Origin: JADJYF01 sp965278995
GTDB lineage: Bacteria > Pseudomonadota > Gammaproteobacteria > Ga0077536
DNA: 64,000 nt
Direction of reading: 5' to 3'
NCBI GenBank assembly: GCA_965278995.1
Contig: OZ257136.1
Location: forward strand, 5,580,001 to 5,644,000
Part shown: positions 17,480 to 25,868 of the stretch, piece by piece
How positions within the stretch are numbered: position 1 is the stretch's first letter
Layout of the letters: each line of letters begins with the position of its first letter
Notes under the pieces: generated by a model
Told to the model about the DNA's origin: nothing
Seen by the model: only the letters and a program-made list of their open reading frames with translations
The model's database searches: none
Position numbers and translations under genes: made by a program

Positions 17480-18706
17480 TTACGGGGGTGGGTACGGCGA
17501 GCGCGCCTGGGCCCGCGATACCAGCAGCTGTGCGAGGAGCGAGACTAGCATGAAGACGAGCATGAGCAGCGTCACGTTGGCGGCGCTGTCGTGGGTCAGA
17601 TAACCGACCAGCCACGCAGCCAGTGCACCGACGAACTGCTGAGACAGTCCGACAGCGGCGGCAGCGGTGCCGGCCAGTGCAGGAACGATCGTAATCGTGC
17701 CGGTCAACGTCGACGGTATCAGCAGACCATGGCCGAGACCGAGCAAGGTGAGTGGCGCCGAGAATGCAAACGGCGATTGCACACCAGCCACGGCGAGTAG
17801 GAGCGCCAGTAAGATACCGCTGCAGGACACGAACTGCCCGATCAGCGTCAGCCTGGCTTCGGGATGCGAACGCAATAATCGGCTGGTCAGGAAATTCCCG
17901 GCGATGTACGACAACGGAACGACCATGATGAACCAGCCGACTTCGCCCGGCCCGATGCCGTAGCGAGCGAGTACCAGCGGCGCGCCGGTAAGAAAGGTAT
18001 AAAACGCGCCGGTACACATCGACAGGATCAGCGCATAACCGAGGAATATCGGCACACCGGCGAGCGTTCGATAGGCGGTGCCCATCTCTCGGAGCCAATG
18101 CGCCTGCACCGGTGTTACGCGCCCGGTTGCGGGCACCACGCGCCAGCTCAAGGCCAGCAGAACGAGCGCCAGAATGACCATCAGAACGAAGTTGGCGCGC
18201 CAGCCGAAATGCACATGGAACTGACCGCCAACCACGGTCGCCAACGGCGGGCACAAGCCCATCGCCATGCCGATATAGGCCATGATCCGCGGTCTGTCGG
18301 CGCCGGTAAAATAGTCCTGCACCATCGCCCGCCCGATGACCATGCCAGCGGCAGCACCCGCGCCTTGCAGCAGACGAGCGGCGATCAGCATCGGCAGGTT
18401 CAGAGCGAAAGCGCCAAGCAACGAACCGAGCGCAGCAAGCGCAAAACCGAACAGCAACAGGCGGCGACGCCCGTGGCTGTCCGAGAGCGGCCCGTAGACG
18501 ACCTGGGCGCCGCCGTAGGCGAGCACGAATGCCGAGAACGTGAGCTGGACGCTGGCCTGATCGACGCTGAAGATCCCGGCCCAGGCCGGCATCGAAGGCA
18601 GGCAGATGGTCATGGCCAGCAGACCGAAGCCCACCGAAGCGACCAGCGTCGCGATGAGCAGTGCACGCGGCGCGGGCGCGGTGGCGGAAGTCGATGAATG
18701 ATTCAC
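17480..18706 (-). CDS. MFS multidrug exporter, Bcr/CflA-type
   Basis: An inner-membrane major facilitator of about 408 residues with twelve hydrophobic segments. The loop 2-3 motif is YGPLSDSHGRRRLLLFG, and RLLQGAGAAAGMVIGRAMVQD in helix 4 is typical of the Bcr/CflA drug/H+ antiporter family. The start is set at GTG 18706 (VNHSSTSATAP...), because family members begin shortly before helix 1; an ATG at 18745 would add 13 residues with no better ribosome site. Divergent from the thioesterase operon across about 180 bp. The exported compound is unknown. Confidence 0.88.
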   Translation of the reverse strand: MNHSSTSATAPAPRALLIATLVASVGFGLLAMTICLPSMPAWAGIFSVDQASVQLTFSAFVLAYGGAQVVYGPLSDSHGRRRLLLFGFALAALGSLLGAFALNLPMLIAARLLQGAGAAAGMVIGRAMVQDYFTGADRPRIMAYIGMAMGLCPPLATVVGGQFHVHFGWRANFVLMVILALVLLALSWRVVPATGRVTPVQAHWLREMGTAYRTLAGVPIFLGYALILSMCTGAFYTFLTGAPLVLARYGIGPGEVGWFIMVVPLSYIAGNFLTSRLLRSHPEARLTLIGQFVSCSGILLALLLAVAGVQSPFAFSAPLTLLGLGHGLLIPSTLTGTITIVPALAGTAAAAVGLSQQFVGALAAWLVGYLTHDSAANVTLLMLVFMLVSLLAQLLVSRAQARSPYPPP

Positions 18707-18884
18707 GATGACATGACTGCACGAAATTGCGGCATGGTATCTCATGCAAGAGCCGGAACGCGGCGCGCGGCTTCCTGCCGGCCCAGGGTTGGACCGGCGA
18801 TGGCGTACACTGGTAACAGGCGCGGGTTGGAGTGTAACCCTGACTTTTTTGATCGATACAGACTGGTGATTGCTTGGTGTGGTA

Positions 18885-19358
18885 ATGAATGACAGTGTAT
18901 TTCTCGACCAGCTCCGCACATTCCTGGCGCAGCCCGAACATCAATCGCCACACAACCAGTTTCTGGGTATGGAGATTGTCTATATCGAACACGGCCGCGC
19001 TGTCATCCGTGTACCGTACGCGGAGCGCCTCGCCGGCAATGCAACGAGTGGCGTGCTGCACGGCGGGGTCATTACCACGGTGCTGGATTCCGCTTGCGGT
19101 GTCGCCGTGATCGCCGCACTCGGCCAGCGCATGGGTATCGCGACACTCGACCTGCGCATCGATTACCTCAAGCCGGCGACCCCCGGTGAGGCGGTCACGG
19201 CGGCTGCACATTGCTACAAAGTCACGCGCAACATCTGTTTCGTTCGCGCGTTGGCCTACCATGCCGACCGCGCCGACCCGATAGCGAACTGCGCAGCGAG
19301 TTTCATGATCACGGCGCTCGAAGCGCCGGGACCGAGCCTTGGCGGGGACACCGTATGA
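18885..19358 (+). CDS. PaaI-like hotdog thioesterase
   Basis: A 157-residue hotdog-fold acyl-CoA thioesterase. The key block is SGVLHGGVITTVLDSACGVAV (HGG with Asp downstream), followed by TLDLRIDYLKPATPGE, the substrate-tunnel strands. The ATG at 18885 is the first ATG; the frame extends only to an in-frame TTG at 18870. It overlaps the next gene by four bases (ATGA), so the two are translationally coupled and may form a heteromer. Substrate unknown, probably medium-chain or aryl acyl-CoA. Confidence 0.88.
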   Translation: MNDSVFLDQLRTFLAQPEHQSPHNQFLGMEIVYIEHGRAVIRVPYAERLAGNATSGVLHGGVITTVLDSACGVAVIAALGQRMGIATLDLRIDYLKPATPGEAVTAAAHCYKVTRNICFVRALAYHADRADPIANCAASFMITALEAPGPSLGGDTV

Positions 19359-19786
19359 GTCTCATCGAGGTTATCCGCGCCGCGCGTGAGAGCCGTAACT
19401 ATGCCCGTCTCGGCGAAGCGATCCCGTATATGCAGGCGCTTGGCATCGAAGTGCAGGAATCTGCTGGCGGGGTTGTGCTGGTGCTTGCGGCAAGCACACT
19501 GCATGTCGGCAATCCGTGGCGACAGGCGCTGCATGGCGGGTTCATCGGCGCGTTTCTCGAAACTGCGGCCACGGTGCAGCTGGTCCTCGAACACGATGGC
19601 GAGACGCTGCCCAAACCGATCAACATCACGGTCGACTATCTGCGCACCGGACGTCTCGGCGAAACGCGTGCCGAGGCTCGCGTGACCAAGCTCGGGCGGC
19701 GTGTGGCGAATGTGCATGCCAGCTGCTGGCAGGATGACCGCGCCCGCCCGATAGCGACGCTGTCCGGCCATTTCCTCATGACGTGA
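19355..19786 (+). CDS. Second hotdog thioesterase of a coupled pair
   Basis: A 143-residue hotdog protein. It has ALHGGFIGAFLETAATVQLV (HGG motif with Glu in place of the more usual Asp) and PINITVDYLRTGRLGET. The ATG at 19355 overlaps the preceding stop in ATGA. Two non-identical thioesterase paralogues in one transcript are common in lipid and aromatic-CoA catabolism and could make a heterodimer. The downstream NTF2-like gene follows after 66 bp. Confidence 0.87.
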   Translation: MSLIEVIRAARESRNYARLGEAIPYMQALGIEVQESAGGVVLVLAASTLHVGNPWRQALHGGFIGAFLETAATVQLVLEHDGETLPKPINITVDYLRTGRLGETRAEARVTKLGRRVANVHASCWQDDRARPIATLSGHFLMT

Positions 19787-19852
19787 GCGCGACAAGCCGC
19801 GCTATCATGGCGCCGCCCGCGACCATCACACTGAACAGCCCGAGGTATCCGC

Positions 19853-20260
19853 ATGCGCGAATCGACCATCGCTTTGATCGAACGCTATTACGCGGCATTC
19901 AATGCCGGTGACATGGATGCCTTTCTGGCGCTGCTCACTGACGATGTCGTGCACGACATCAACCAGGGTCAGCGCGAGGTCGGGAGGGCGGCATTCGCGC
20001 TGTTCATGCGCCATATGAATCGCTGTTATCGCGAGCGGCTGAGCGATATCGTGGTCATGACCAGCGAGCACGGTGACCGTGCCGCTGCCGAGTTCGTCGT
20101 CAATGGCGAATACATTGCGACTGACGAAGGCCTGCCGGCAGCGAGCGGCCAACGTTACGTACTGCCAGCCGGTGCATTTTTCTCGGTGCGCGACGGGCAC
20201 GTCTCGCGGGTCACCAATTATTACAGCCTGCCGGCCTGGGTCGCCCAGGTCGGCGGCTGA
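19853..20260 (+). CDS. SnoaL/NTF2-like protein
   Basis: A 135-residue cone-fold protein. It opens with the family helix STIALIERYYAAFNAGDMDAFLALL followed by DDVVHDINQGQREVGRAAF, and ends in the paired strands FFSVRDGHVSRVTNYYSLPAWV. Such proteins are isomerases, cyclases or small ligand-binding partners; no catalytic set can be assigned here. It lies five bases before the GNAT gene in an otherwise tightly packed operon. Confidence 0.85.
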   Translation: MRESTIALIERYYAAFNAGDMDAFLALLTDDVVHDINQGQREVGRAAFALFMRHMNRCYRERLSDIVVMTSEHGDRAAAEFVVNGEYIATDEGLPAASGQRYVLPAGAFFSVRDGHVSRVTNYYSLPAWVAQVGG

Positions 20261-20265
20261 GCTTG

Positions 20266-20868
20266 ATGGCGGAGGGCATATCTGTTCGCATCGTGCGCGG
20301 GCGCGAACCCGCGCTGGCCGACTGTCTGGCCGACCTTGCGCGACTGCGCATGACGGTGTTCCGCGATTTCCCCTATCTGTATGACGGCGACCTCGACTAC
20401 GAGATGAAATATCTCTCGGTCTATGCGCAAAGTGCCGACAGCGTTGTCGTTCTCGCTGAACATGGCGGCGCCATTGTCGGCGCATCGACCGGATTACCGC
20501 TGATCGATGAGTCGGCTGAGTTCCAGGCACCGCTGATCACCGCCGGTCTCGATCCAACGAGCCTGTTCTATGGCGGCGAATCGGTACTGCTGCCGGCCTA
20601 TCGTGGCCGCGGGGTTTATCGCGAATTTTTCGCCGCCCGCGAAACCCATGCCCGCAGCTTGGGGCGATATTCGCACATGATGTTCTGCGCAGTCCTGCGC
20701 GCGATCGACGATCCGCGCCGCCCGCCGGAATATGTCCCACTGGACGATATCTGGAACCGCTACGGCTATCGTCGACGCAACGAACTGGTGGCTACTTTTG
20801 AATGGCGCGATCTCGACGAACAGGCCGCGAGTGCAAAACGCCTGGTGTTCTGGGAGAAGCTGTTGTGA
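20266..20868 (+). CDS. GNAT family N-acetyltransferase
   Basis: A 200-residue GNAT protein. Acetyl-CoA binding is indicated by LLPAYRGRGVYREFFAARE (the R/Q-x-x-G-x-G/A motif near residues 105-120), preceded by the strand SVVVLAEHGGAIVGASTG. The start is ATG 20266, five bases after the previous stop. It overlaps the carbon-nitrogen hydrolase gene by four bases (GTGA). GNAT-nitrilase pairs, some fused, are known in bacteria, so the two proteins probably act on the same amide or amine substrate. Confidence 0.88.
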   Translation: MAEGISVRIVRGREPALADCLADLARLRMTVFRDFPYLYDGDLDYEMKYLSVYAQSADSVVVLAEHGGAIVGASTGLPLIDESAEFQAPLITAGLDPTSLFYGGESVLLPAYRGRGVYREFFAARETHARSLGRYSHMMFCAVLRAIDDPRRPPEYVPLDDIWNRYGYRRRNELVATFEWRDLDEQAASAKRLVFWEKLL

Positions 20869-21737
20869 ACACGCAGTCTCTGCGCGCAGCAGCGGCCCAA
20901 TACCCGCTCGAATTTCTCGATCATCGGGACGCTTTCGGTAGCAAGGTCACGCGTTGGGTCGGGGAGGCGGCAGGCGCTGGCGCCAGCCTGCTCGTCTTGC
21001 CGGAATACTTCAGCATCGAACTGACTTCCACTTTCGGCTCGGAGATCTACTCCTCATTGCCACGCCAACTGGCCGAGATGCAGCGTGAGTTACCGGCCTT
21101 TCTCTCACTGTTCGATAACCTCGCCCGCCAGCACGCGCTGTACATCTGCGCTGGCAGCTATCCGGTCGCCGTTGCCGGAGCATATTGCAATCGCTCGTAT
21201 TTCTTCTCGCCGCAAGGGCAATTGGGTTTCCAGGACAAACTGCAGATGACGCGCTTTGAGCGCGAACGCTGGCACATTTCGGCCGGCCGCGAGCTCAAGG
21301 TATTTGCAACCGATGTTGGCCAGCTCGCCATCAACATCTGCTACGACTGCGAGTTTCCACTGCTGGCTCGTCGCCAGGTCGAGCAGGGCGCTGAGATCAT
21401 CCTGGTGCCGAGTTGCACTGATACGCTGGCTGGTTTTCATCGCGTGAAGATCGGCTGCCAGGCGCGCGCGCTGGAGAATCAATGCTACGTGGTGCAGTCA
21501 CCGACAGTCGGCGAGTGCGCGTGGTCGGAAGCGATCGACAACAATGTCGGTCTGGCCGCCATGTATGTACCGCCCGACTACGGCTTTCCTGCAGACGGCA
21601 TTCTTGCCGCTGGTGCGTTGAATGCGCCGCAATGGGTCTACGCCGACCTCGCGCTCGACGATATCGCTCGCGTGCGAGCCGAAGGCCAGGTCTTCAATCA
21701 CCGCGACTGGGAGCGTCAGTGCCACCATCTCGACTGA
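20865..21737 (+). CDS. Carbon-nitrogen hydrolase (nitrilase superfamily)
   Basis: A 290-residue amidase-type enzyme with the full catalytic triad: Glu47 in VLPEYFS, Lys125 in QDKLQMTRFE and Cys159 in NICYDCEFP. GTG 20865 is chosen because it overlaps the GNAT stop codon (GTGA); the frame extends left but only inside the GNAT gene. The family hydrolyses non-peptide amides such as omega-amides or N-carbamoyl compounds in the cytoplasm. The 3' end overlaps the convergent kinase gene by 44 bp. The exact substrate is unknown; coupling to a GNAT suggests an N-acylated small molecule. Confidence 0.9.
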   Translation: MNTQSLRAAAAQYPLEFLDHRDAFGSKVTRWVGEAAGAGASLLVLPEYFSIELTSTFGSEIYSSLPRQLAEMQRELPAFLSLFDNLARQHALYICAGSYPVAVAGAYCNRSYFFSPQGQLGFQDKLQMTRFERERWHISAGRELKVFATDVGQLAINICYDCEFPLLARRQVEQGAEIILVPSCTDTLAGFHRVKIGCQARALENQCYVVQSPTVGECAWSEAIDNNVGLAAMYVPPDYGFPADGILAAGALNAPQWVYADLALDDIARVRAEGQVFNHRDWERQCHHLD

Positions 21738-22524
21738 TCGCGGGCAGCAGCGCGGCGCGGATTTCCCATAACCGGCACATCTCTCGATAGAAATCGCAGG
21801 CAGCGGCGAGCAGTGCCGGCTCAACGCCACCGAGAGCGCCGACCTCGGCGGCCGGCCGCCCCCATTCGATGACGACCGCAGCGAGATCGAGTATCGGCCA
21901 GCCGCAAGCCGCATATTCCCAATCGAGCAGCCACGGCCGGGCGCCCTGAAAGACGATGTTCGCCGGGACCGGGTCGTGATGACACAGGCCTCTCACACAT
22001 TCCTGTTCGAGCTCTGCGATTTGTCTGGAGAGTGACTCCGGTAACCGGCCAGGAGCGCCTCCAGGTCGATGCAGGTAATTTGCGATGTATTGCGCGTAAT
22101 CCCGTGCGACGTTGGCCACGTTCAACGTGTGCGCACGGGAGAGCAGATCGAACAGCGAAGCCAGCGTGTTCTCGCGGAGATCGGCCGGTTTCACATGGGT
22201 GCCGTCGATATACGCCGTGATCAGGAATCCGCGTTCGATATCGGCTATCAGCACCGGTGGAGCGAGTCCGGCTGCAGCAGCGGCGGCGAGGATGCGCTGT
22301 TCGCGCGCGCGGTCGATGCCGAGCGCGACAGCATCCGGCGCATCGAGGCGGAGCACCCAGCGTTCGTCGTCGGCTTCCAGCAGATAATTTCGGTTGGTCC
22401 GACCACCACGCAGAGTGCCGAGCACGCGGGGTGGCAGGCGGAACGGCACACCGAGTGAGTCCCAGTCAGCCAGAAACCTGTCAAGGGAGTCGATAAGGAC
22501 GCGCTCAGGCGGGCAGGGCAACAT
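21694..22524 (-). CDS. ThiK-like thiamine kinase (aminoglycoside phosphotransferase fold)
   Basis: A 276-residue APH-fold kinase. GRTNRNYLLEADDERWVLRLD forms the nucleotide loop, and the catalytic segment is GLCHHDPVPANIVFQG followed by LLDWEYAACGWPILDLA, which supplies metal ligands. Similar choline/thiamine-kinase-like proteins include ThiK, which phosphorylates imported thiamine. Position as the last gene of a TPP-riboswitch operon, overlapping pnuT by 20 bp (ATG 22524 lies inside pnuT), supports trapping of thiamine after uptake. Phosphorylation of another alcohol cannot be excluded from sequence alone. Confidence 0.82.
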   Translation of the reverse strand: MLPCPPERVLIDSLDRFLADWDSLGVPFRLPPRVLGTLRGGRTNRNYLLEADDERWVLRLDAPDAVALGIDRAREQRILAAAAAAGLAPPVLIADIERGFLITAYIDGTHVKPADLRENTLASLFDLLSRAHTLNVANVARDYAQYIANYLHRPGGAPGRLPESLSRQIAELEQECVRGLCHHDPVPANIVFQGARPWLLDWEYAACGWPILDLAAVVIEWGRPAAEVGALGGVEPALLAAACDFYREMCRLWEIRAALLPAISRDGGTDAPSRGD

Positions 22525-23131
22525 GACGCCCGGCTGCGTATTGCCGCTGCCAATTGAAGTAACCGAACACCACCAGCACGACATAGATGGCGAACAGTAC
22601 GGCGGTCAACGGCAGGCCGCGCTCCAGGTAGATGGGAATGGCGATGGCATCGAGCACCAGCCAGTAGAGCCAGTTTTCCAGTACTTTGCGTGTCACCATC
22701 CAAGTCGTGACCACTGCGCCCCAGCTCGTGAACGAATCGATGTAAGGCCAGGCCGCCGATGTATAGGTGCTGAGCAGAAAGCCACTGACCGCGCTGAGCG
22801 TCAGGACGGCGCCGATGACGAGCAGATGACGGGCAGGCGCCCAGGTAGTGATCGGCAGTTGGCCATCATCGCCGTTGCCGTGCCGCCACAGGTACCAGCC
22901 ATAGACGGCCATGACCAGGTAGTAGACATTGAGCGCCGATTCCATGAACAGACTGACATCCCAGAACAGCACGGTATAAATGGCCGTGCTGAGCAGCGCG
23001 CAAATCCAGCAGGCGACATGCTGGCGGCTCGCCAGTACCAGATAAGCGATCGCGAGGACGACCGCGAGCGCTTCCCACGCCGACAGCGCGGCAAGCGCAC
23101 TCAGCAATGCGCTTTCGATCGACTCCGGCAC
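22505..23131 (-). CDS. pnuT: PnuC-family transporter, probable thiamine uptake (PnuT)
   Basis: A 208-residue inner-membrane protein with about seven hydrophobic segments. The family signatures WEALAVVLAIAYLVLASRQ, WDVSLFMESALNVYYLVMA and GWYLW belong to PnuC proteins, facilitators of nicotinamide riboside or thiamine. The TPP riboswitch and neighbouring genes point to thiamine, hence PnuT rather than PnuC. Uptake by facilitated diffusion would depend on the kinase encoded next, which overlaps its 3' end. The thiamine-binding protein gene lies seven bases upstream. Confidence 0.88.
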   Translation of the reverse strand: MPESIESALLSALAALSAWEALAVVLAIAYLVLASRQHVACWICALLSTAIYTVLFWDVSLFMESALNVYYLVMAVYGWYLWRHGNGDDGQLPITTWAPARHLLVIGAVLTLSAVSGFLLSTYTSAAWPYIDSFTSWGAVVTTWMVTRKVLENWLYWLVLDAIAIPIYLERGLPLTAVLFAIYVVLVVFGYFNWQRQYAAGRHVALPA

Positions 23132-23138
23132 GACTGCG

Positions 23139-23399
23139 CTACTCCTGCCTGTCGGCAGGGTTGTACCCGGGAATGAACTTGGTGACGAACACCGAAGTGC
23201 CGAAAGCCGCCTGACTGGCCGCCATCGTATCGCGCAGCGCGTCCATTACTTTTTCGTAGTCACCAAACAGGCGCGTCGACGTTGCCGTTGTTTCGACTTC
23301 CAGCCCTGGCACCGCATTGAGTGCCGCAATAAACGCTTTGATCGGCGGCAGATAGTCGTCACGTATCGGATACATGCTGATTTCGACAGTCATTTTCAT
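23139..23399 (-). CDS. Thiamine-binding (YkoF/MTH1187-like) small protein
   Basis: An 86-residue ferredoxin-fold protein: VEISMYPIRDDYLPPIKAFIAALNA, then VETTATSTRLFGDYEKVMDALRD. Both blocks match the Ykof/MTH1187 family, which binds thiamine or hydroxymethylpyrimidine. There is no signal peptide, so it acts in the cytoplasm. A clear AGGAGTG site lies upstream. It sits between the TonB receptor gene (39 bp) and pnuT (7 bp), in the riboswitch-controlled operon, and may buffer or hand over thiamine. Confidence 0.83.
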   Translation of the reverse strand: MKMTVEISMYPIRDDYLPPIKAFIAALNAVPGLEVETTATSTRLFGDYEKVMDALRDTMAASQAAFGTSVFVTKFIPGYNPADRQE

Positions 23400-23438
23400 G
23401 ATGGCTTGTCACTCCTGTTTATATAAAAAGCAGGCCTG

Positions 23439-25565
23439 TTACAACGTCCAGTTCACTTCGACGCCATACACACGCGGCTCACCGAACTGGGTATAAGTGC
23501 GGTTGACAGTAAAGGCATCGCGCGGATCGTTGGCGAAGTACAGCCCGTGAACGGCGTATTCGCTGTTCAACAGATTGCGTGCCCAGAGTCTGATCTCGGC
23601 CTGGCGGTAACGGTAGCTCAAGCCGGCATTGACCAGCGCATAACCATTCAAACGTTGATCGTGGTAATAGCCGAAGAAACTCCGCTCGCGGCCTTCGATC
23701 GCGATGTTCGCGCGGAGTGCTGCCAGCACCTGCCAGTTCAGTGCGAAGTGATACTGCCAGCGCGGTGCTTTCGCCTGATCGCGATCGCTACGCTCGACAA
23801 ACTCATTGCGATCGATATCGAAGACGGTCATTGATTCGACGTTTGTTTCGAGATAGCCGACACGCGCTGCGACGCTGACCGATTCCGTGACGTCGTATTC
23901 GCTTTCCAGCTCTGCGCCGTAATTCTCGGCATCGCGGACGTTGTCGAGCAGTCCGACAAAAATGAAATTCGTCGCATCCCACACCCAGTTCTCAAGCTGT
24001 GCGTTCGAGCGGTCCATGTGAAAAATACTCAGGCGCGCGCTGAGTCTGTCGGCGAAATAGCGGCCCTTGAGGCCGAGTTCCTTGTTGAACAGCGTTTCAG
24101 TATCGAAGCGCAGGCGTTCGGCGGTAAAGGCCTGGAAACGCGCGGCGACGAACGGGGCGACCGAGGTGGCGCTGGTATTGACCCCTCCCGGTTTGGCGCC
24201 ACGTGCGAGCGTTGCGTAGAGCAGGGTGTCGGGTCGAGCTTGATATTCCAGGGTCGCTTCACCAGACCAGAACGTTGCATTGGACTGCGTCTCGAGTAGA
24301 TTGATATCGTCGTAGCGATCGTCAAACGCCTCGCCGCGTACGCCGAAGCGGGCTGTCAGGTCGTTCATCATGGCGATATCGAGTTGACCATAGAGCGCGT
24401 AGCGCGTGGTCTCGTAGTCGCTGTCGAACAGACCGAAACGCCGGCGCTGCATCGCTTCGTTGCGATGATGCGTGTATGCGCCCGCAACCCACGAGAACGC
24501 TCCTGTCTCGGCCAGCCAGCGCAAATCGACGGAGTATTGCTCGCGATTGCGTGTGACCGTATCACTGCTGGTGAATTCGAGCGCCGGGTCGCAGCGCACG
24601 CCGTCGCAGAAGCCCTGGAAGATCCAGTCTTCGTCGAAGCCATAAGTCTCTTTGCCGTCGGTCCATGTCGACAGCACCTGGGCGCTTCCAGCGCGGCCCA
24701 GATCGAGGCTGATCCTGCCGGCAAGTGCGCCGGTGCGTTGCGCGTCAGTGCCGGGTTCGTCGCTCAATGTGTGGCGCGTGTTGGCCAGCGAGAAGATGTC
24801 GTAGCCATTGTCGGCATCGATATACAGTGTCGTCAGGTCAGCCCTCACGGCCGGTGTCAGGTCCCACACGAAGCGACCGCGCGCGGCCAGCTCGTCGATA
24901 TCCTGGGTGTCGTCTTTCCCTAGAAAATCGTTGCGCACAAACCCGTCACTCATGGTCTGCTGAACGGCAACCCGCGCGCCGAACGTATCGGTCAACGGCC
25001 CGCCCGCTGCGCCACCGACATGCCAGCTGTCGAGATTGCCGTAACCGGCACTGGTCTCGGCTTCCCATACCTTATCGGGATCGCGGCCGCGAACGTTGAT
25101 CATGCCGGCCAGCGCGCTGGCGCCGAAGCGCGTGCCTTGCGGGCCGCGCAGCACTTCAATCTGTTCCGTATCGAGCAGCAGCGCGCCGCCCGCAACATTC
25201 GACATTTCGATGCCATCCAGCGTGATCCCGACCGACGGAAAATGTTTCGGGTCGGTGAACTGCTCGAGGTCGCCGATGCCGCGCATCTGCACGAAGCGTG
25301 CGCGCGAACCACCAACCGCAAAATTCACGTTGGGAGCGATAGTCAGGGTCTGTTCGAGGTGCGTGGCAGCGCGTTCCGCCAGTGCCTCGCGATCGAGCAC
25401 GCTGATGCTGCCCGCCGTGCGCATCAGTGTGCGCTCGCGAAAATCAGCTTTGATGACGATTTCTTCGGCTTTGCCAGGTGCCAGATCGTCGCCACTCGCT
25501 CCGAGGGCGCCGAACGTGGGCGCATTGAAAGCGAGCACGCATGCAAAAAAATGGCGTACAGCCAT
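23439..25565 (-). CDS. TonB-dependent outer-membrane receptor, probable thiamine receptor
   Basis: A 708-residue receptor: N-terminal signal peptide, plug domain with GSISVLDREALAERAATHLEQTL and GGSRARFVQMRGIGD, then a beta-barrel ending in the typical ...YGVEVNWTL with the terminal aromatic/hydrophobic residue. A clear TonB box is not certain; EEIVIKAD after the signal peptide is the candidate. The gene starts 58 bp after a TPP riboswitch and its ribosome site is inside a hairpin, so the ligand is inferred to be thiamine or a precursor. The role matches the riboswitch-linked outer-membrane thiamine receptors described in proteobacteria. Confidence 0.9.
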   Translation of the reverse strand: MAVRHFFACVLAFNAPTFGALGASGDDLAPGKAEEIVIKADFRERTLMRTAGSISVLDREALAERAATHLEQTLTIAPNVNFAVGGSRARFVQMRGIGDLEQFTDPKHFPSVGITLDGIEMSNVAGGALLLDTEQIEVLRGPQGTRFGASALAGMINVRGRDPDKVWEAETSAGYGNLDSWHVGGAAGGPLTDTFGARVAVQQTMSDGFVRNDFLGKDDTQDIDELAARGRFVWDLTPAVRADLTTLYIDADNGYDIFSLANTRHTLSDEPGTDAQRTGALAGRISLDLGRAGSAQVLSTWTDGKETYGFDEDWIFQGFCDGVRCDPALEFTSSDTVTRNREQYSVDLRWLAETGAFSWVAGAYTHHRNEAMQRRRFGLFDSDYETTRYALYGQLDIAMMNDLTARFGVRGEAFDDRYDDINLLETQSNATFWSGEATLEYQARPDTLLYATLARGAKPGGVNTSATSVAPFVAARFQAFTAERLRFDTETLFNKELGLKGRYFADRLSARLSIFHMDRSNAQLENWVWDATNFIFVGLLDNVRDAENYGAELESEYDVTESVSVAARVGYLETNVESMTVFDIDRNEFVERSDRDQAKAPRWQYHFALNWQVLAALRANIAIEGRERSFFGYYHDQRLNGYALVNAGLSYRYRQAEIRLWARNLLNSEYAVHGLYFANDPRDAFTVNRTYTQFGEPRVYGVEVNWTL

Positions 25566-25569
25566 GGCA

Positions 25570-25584
25570 GTCTCCTAAGGAGAC
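25570..25584 (-). promoter_or_regulatory. SD-sequestering hairpin ahead of the receptor gene
   Basis: The perfect palindrome GTCTCC-TTA-GGAGAC sits just upstream of ATG 25565. Its right arm contains the AGGAG Shine-Dalgarno, six bases from the start. Folded, it would hide the ribosome site. Lying 38 bp downstream of the TPP aptamer, it is the natural expression platform of a translation-controlling riboswitch; how it couples to P1 is inferred. Confidence 0.75.
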
Positions 25585-25622
25585 CCGGATCGCATTGAGA
25601 GAGAACTGGTATGGCACTGAAG

Positions 25623-25708
25623 TCCTATCCCTACGCCGGTATTATCCGGATCAGGTTCACGGGGTTCGTCCGTGCGGACATCTCAGGCCTTGCGGCCACC
25701 CCCTAGGA
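25623..25708 (-). promoter_or_regulatory. TPP riboswitch (THI element)
   Basis: Read 5' to 3' on the minus strand, P1 pairs TCCTA (25704-25708) with TAGGA (25623-25627). Inside are the conserved GGGGGTGGCC, CTGAGA and the 3' core TGAACCTGATCCGGATAATA then CCGGCGTAGGGA. All main TPP-aptamer motifs are present in order. It controls the TonB receptor, thiamine-binding protein, pnuT and kinase operon: TPP binding should shut off expression. The 303-bp gap to the divergent monooxygenase gene holds no further gene. Confidence 0.96.
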
Positions 25709-25868
25709 AAAATCTTCGGGCACCGCTTTCGGTTGGTACCCGGTGGTCAGTGTAACGCTATCTGCTCAGCGTTCAAGCGCTGAGGCTAAGGACCCGATTA
25801 CTCAGCCGACGGCATCATGCGGGTTCCATCGGGTAATATTCTGCTCTGGCTCAACAGTGAAGACACCC

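Noticed and set aside
17463..19262. 599-residue minus-strand ORF
   Set aside because: It overlaps the MFS gene in another frame, is Arg/Ser/His-rich and shows no family pattern; the MFS frame has clear motifs.
22394..23176. 260-residue plus-strand ORF over pnuT
   Set aside because: Gln/Arg/Asp-rich shadow frame; pnuT on the other strand has membrane segments and family motifs.
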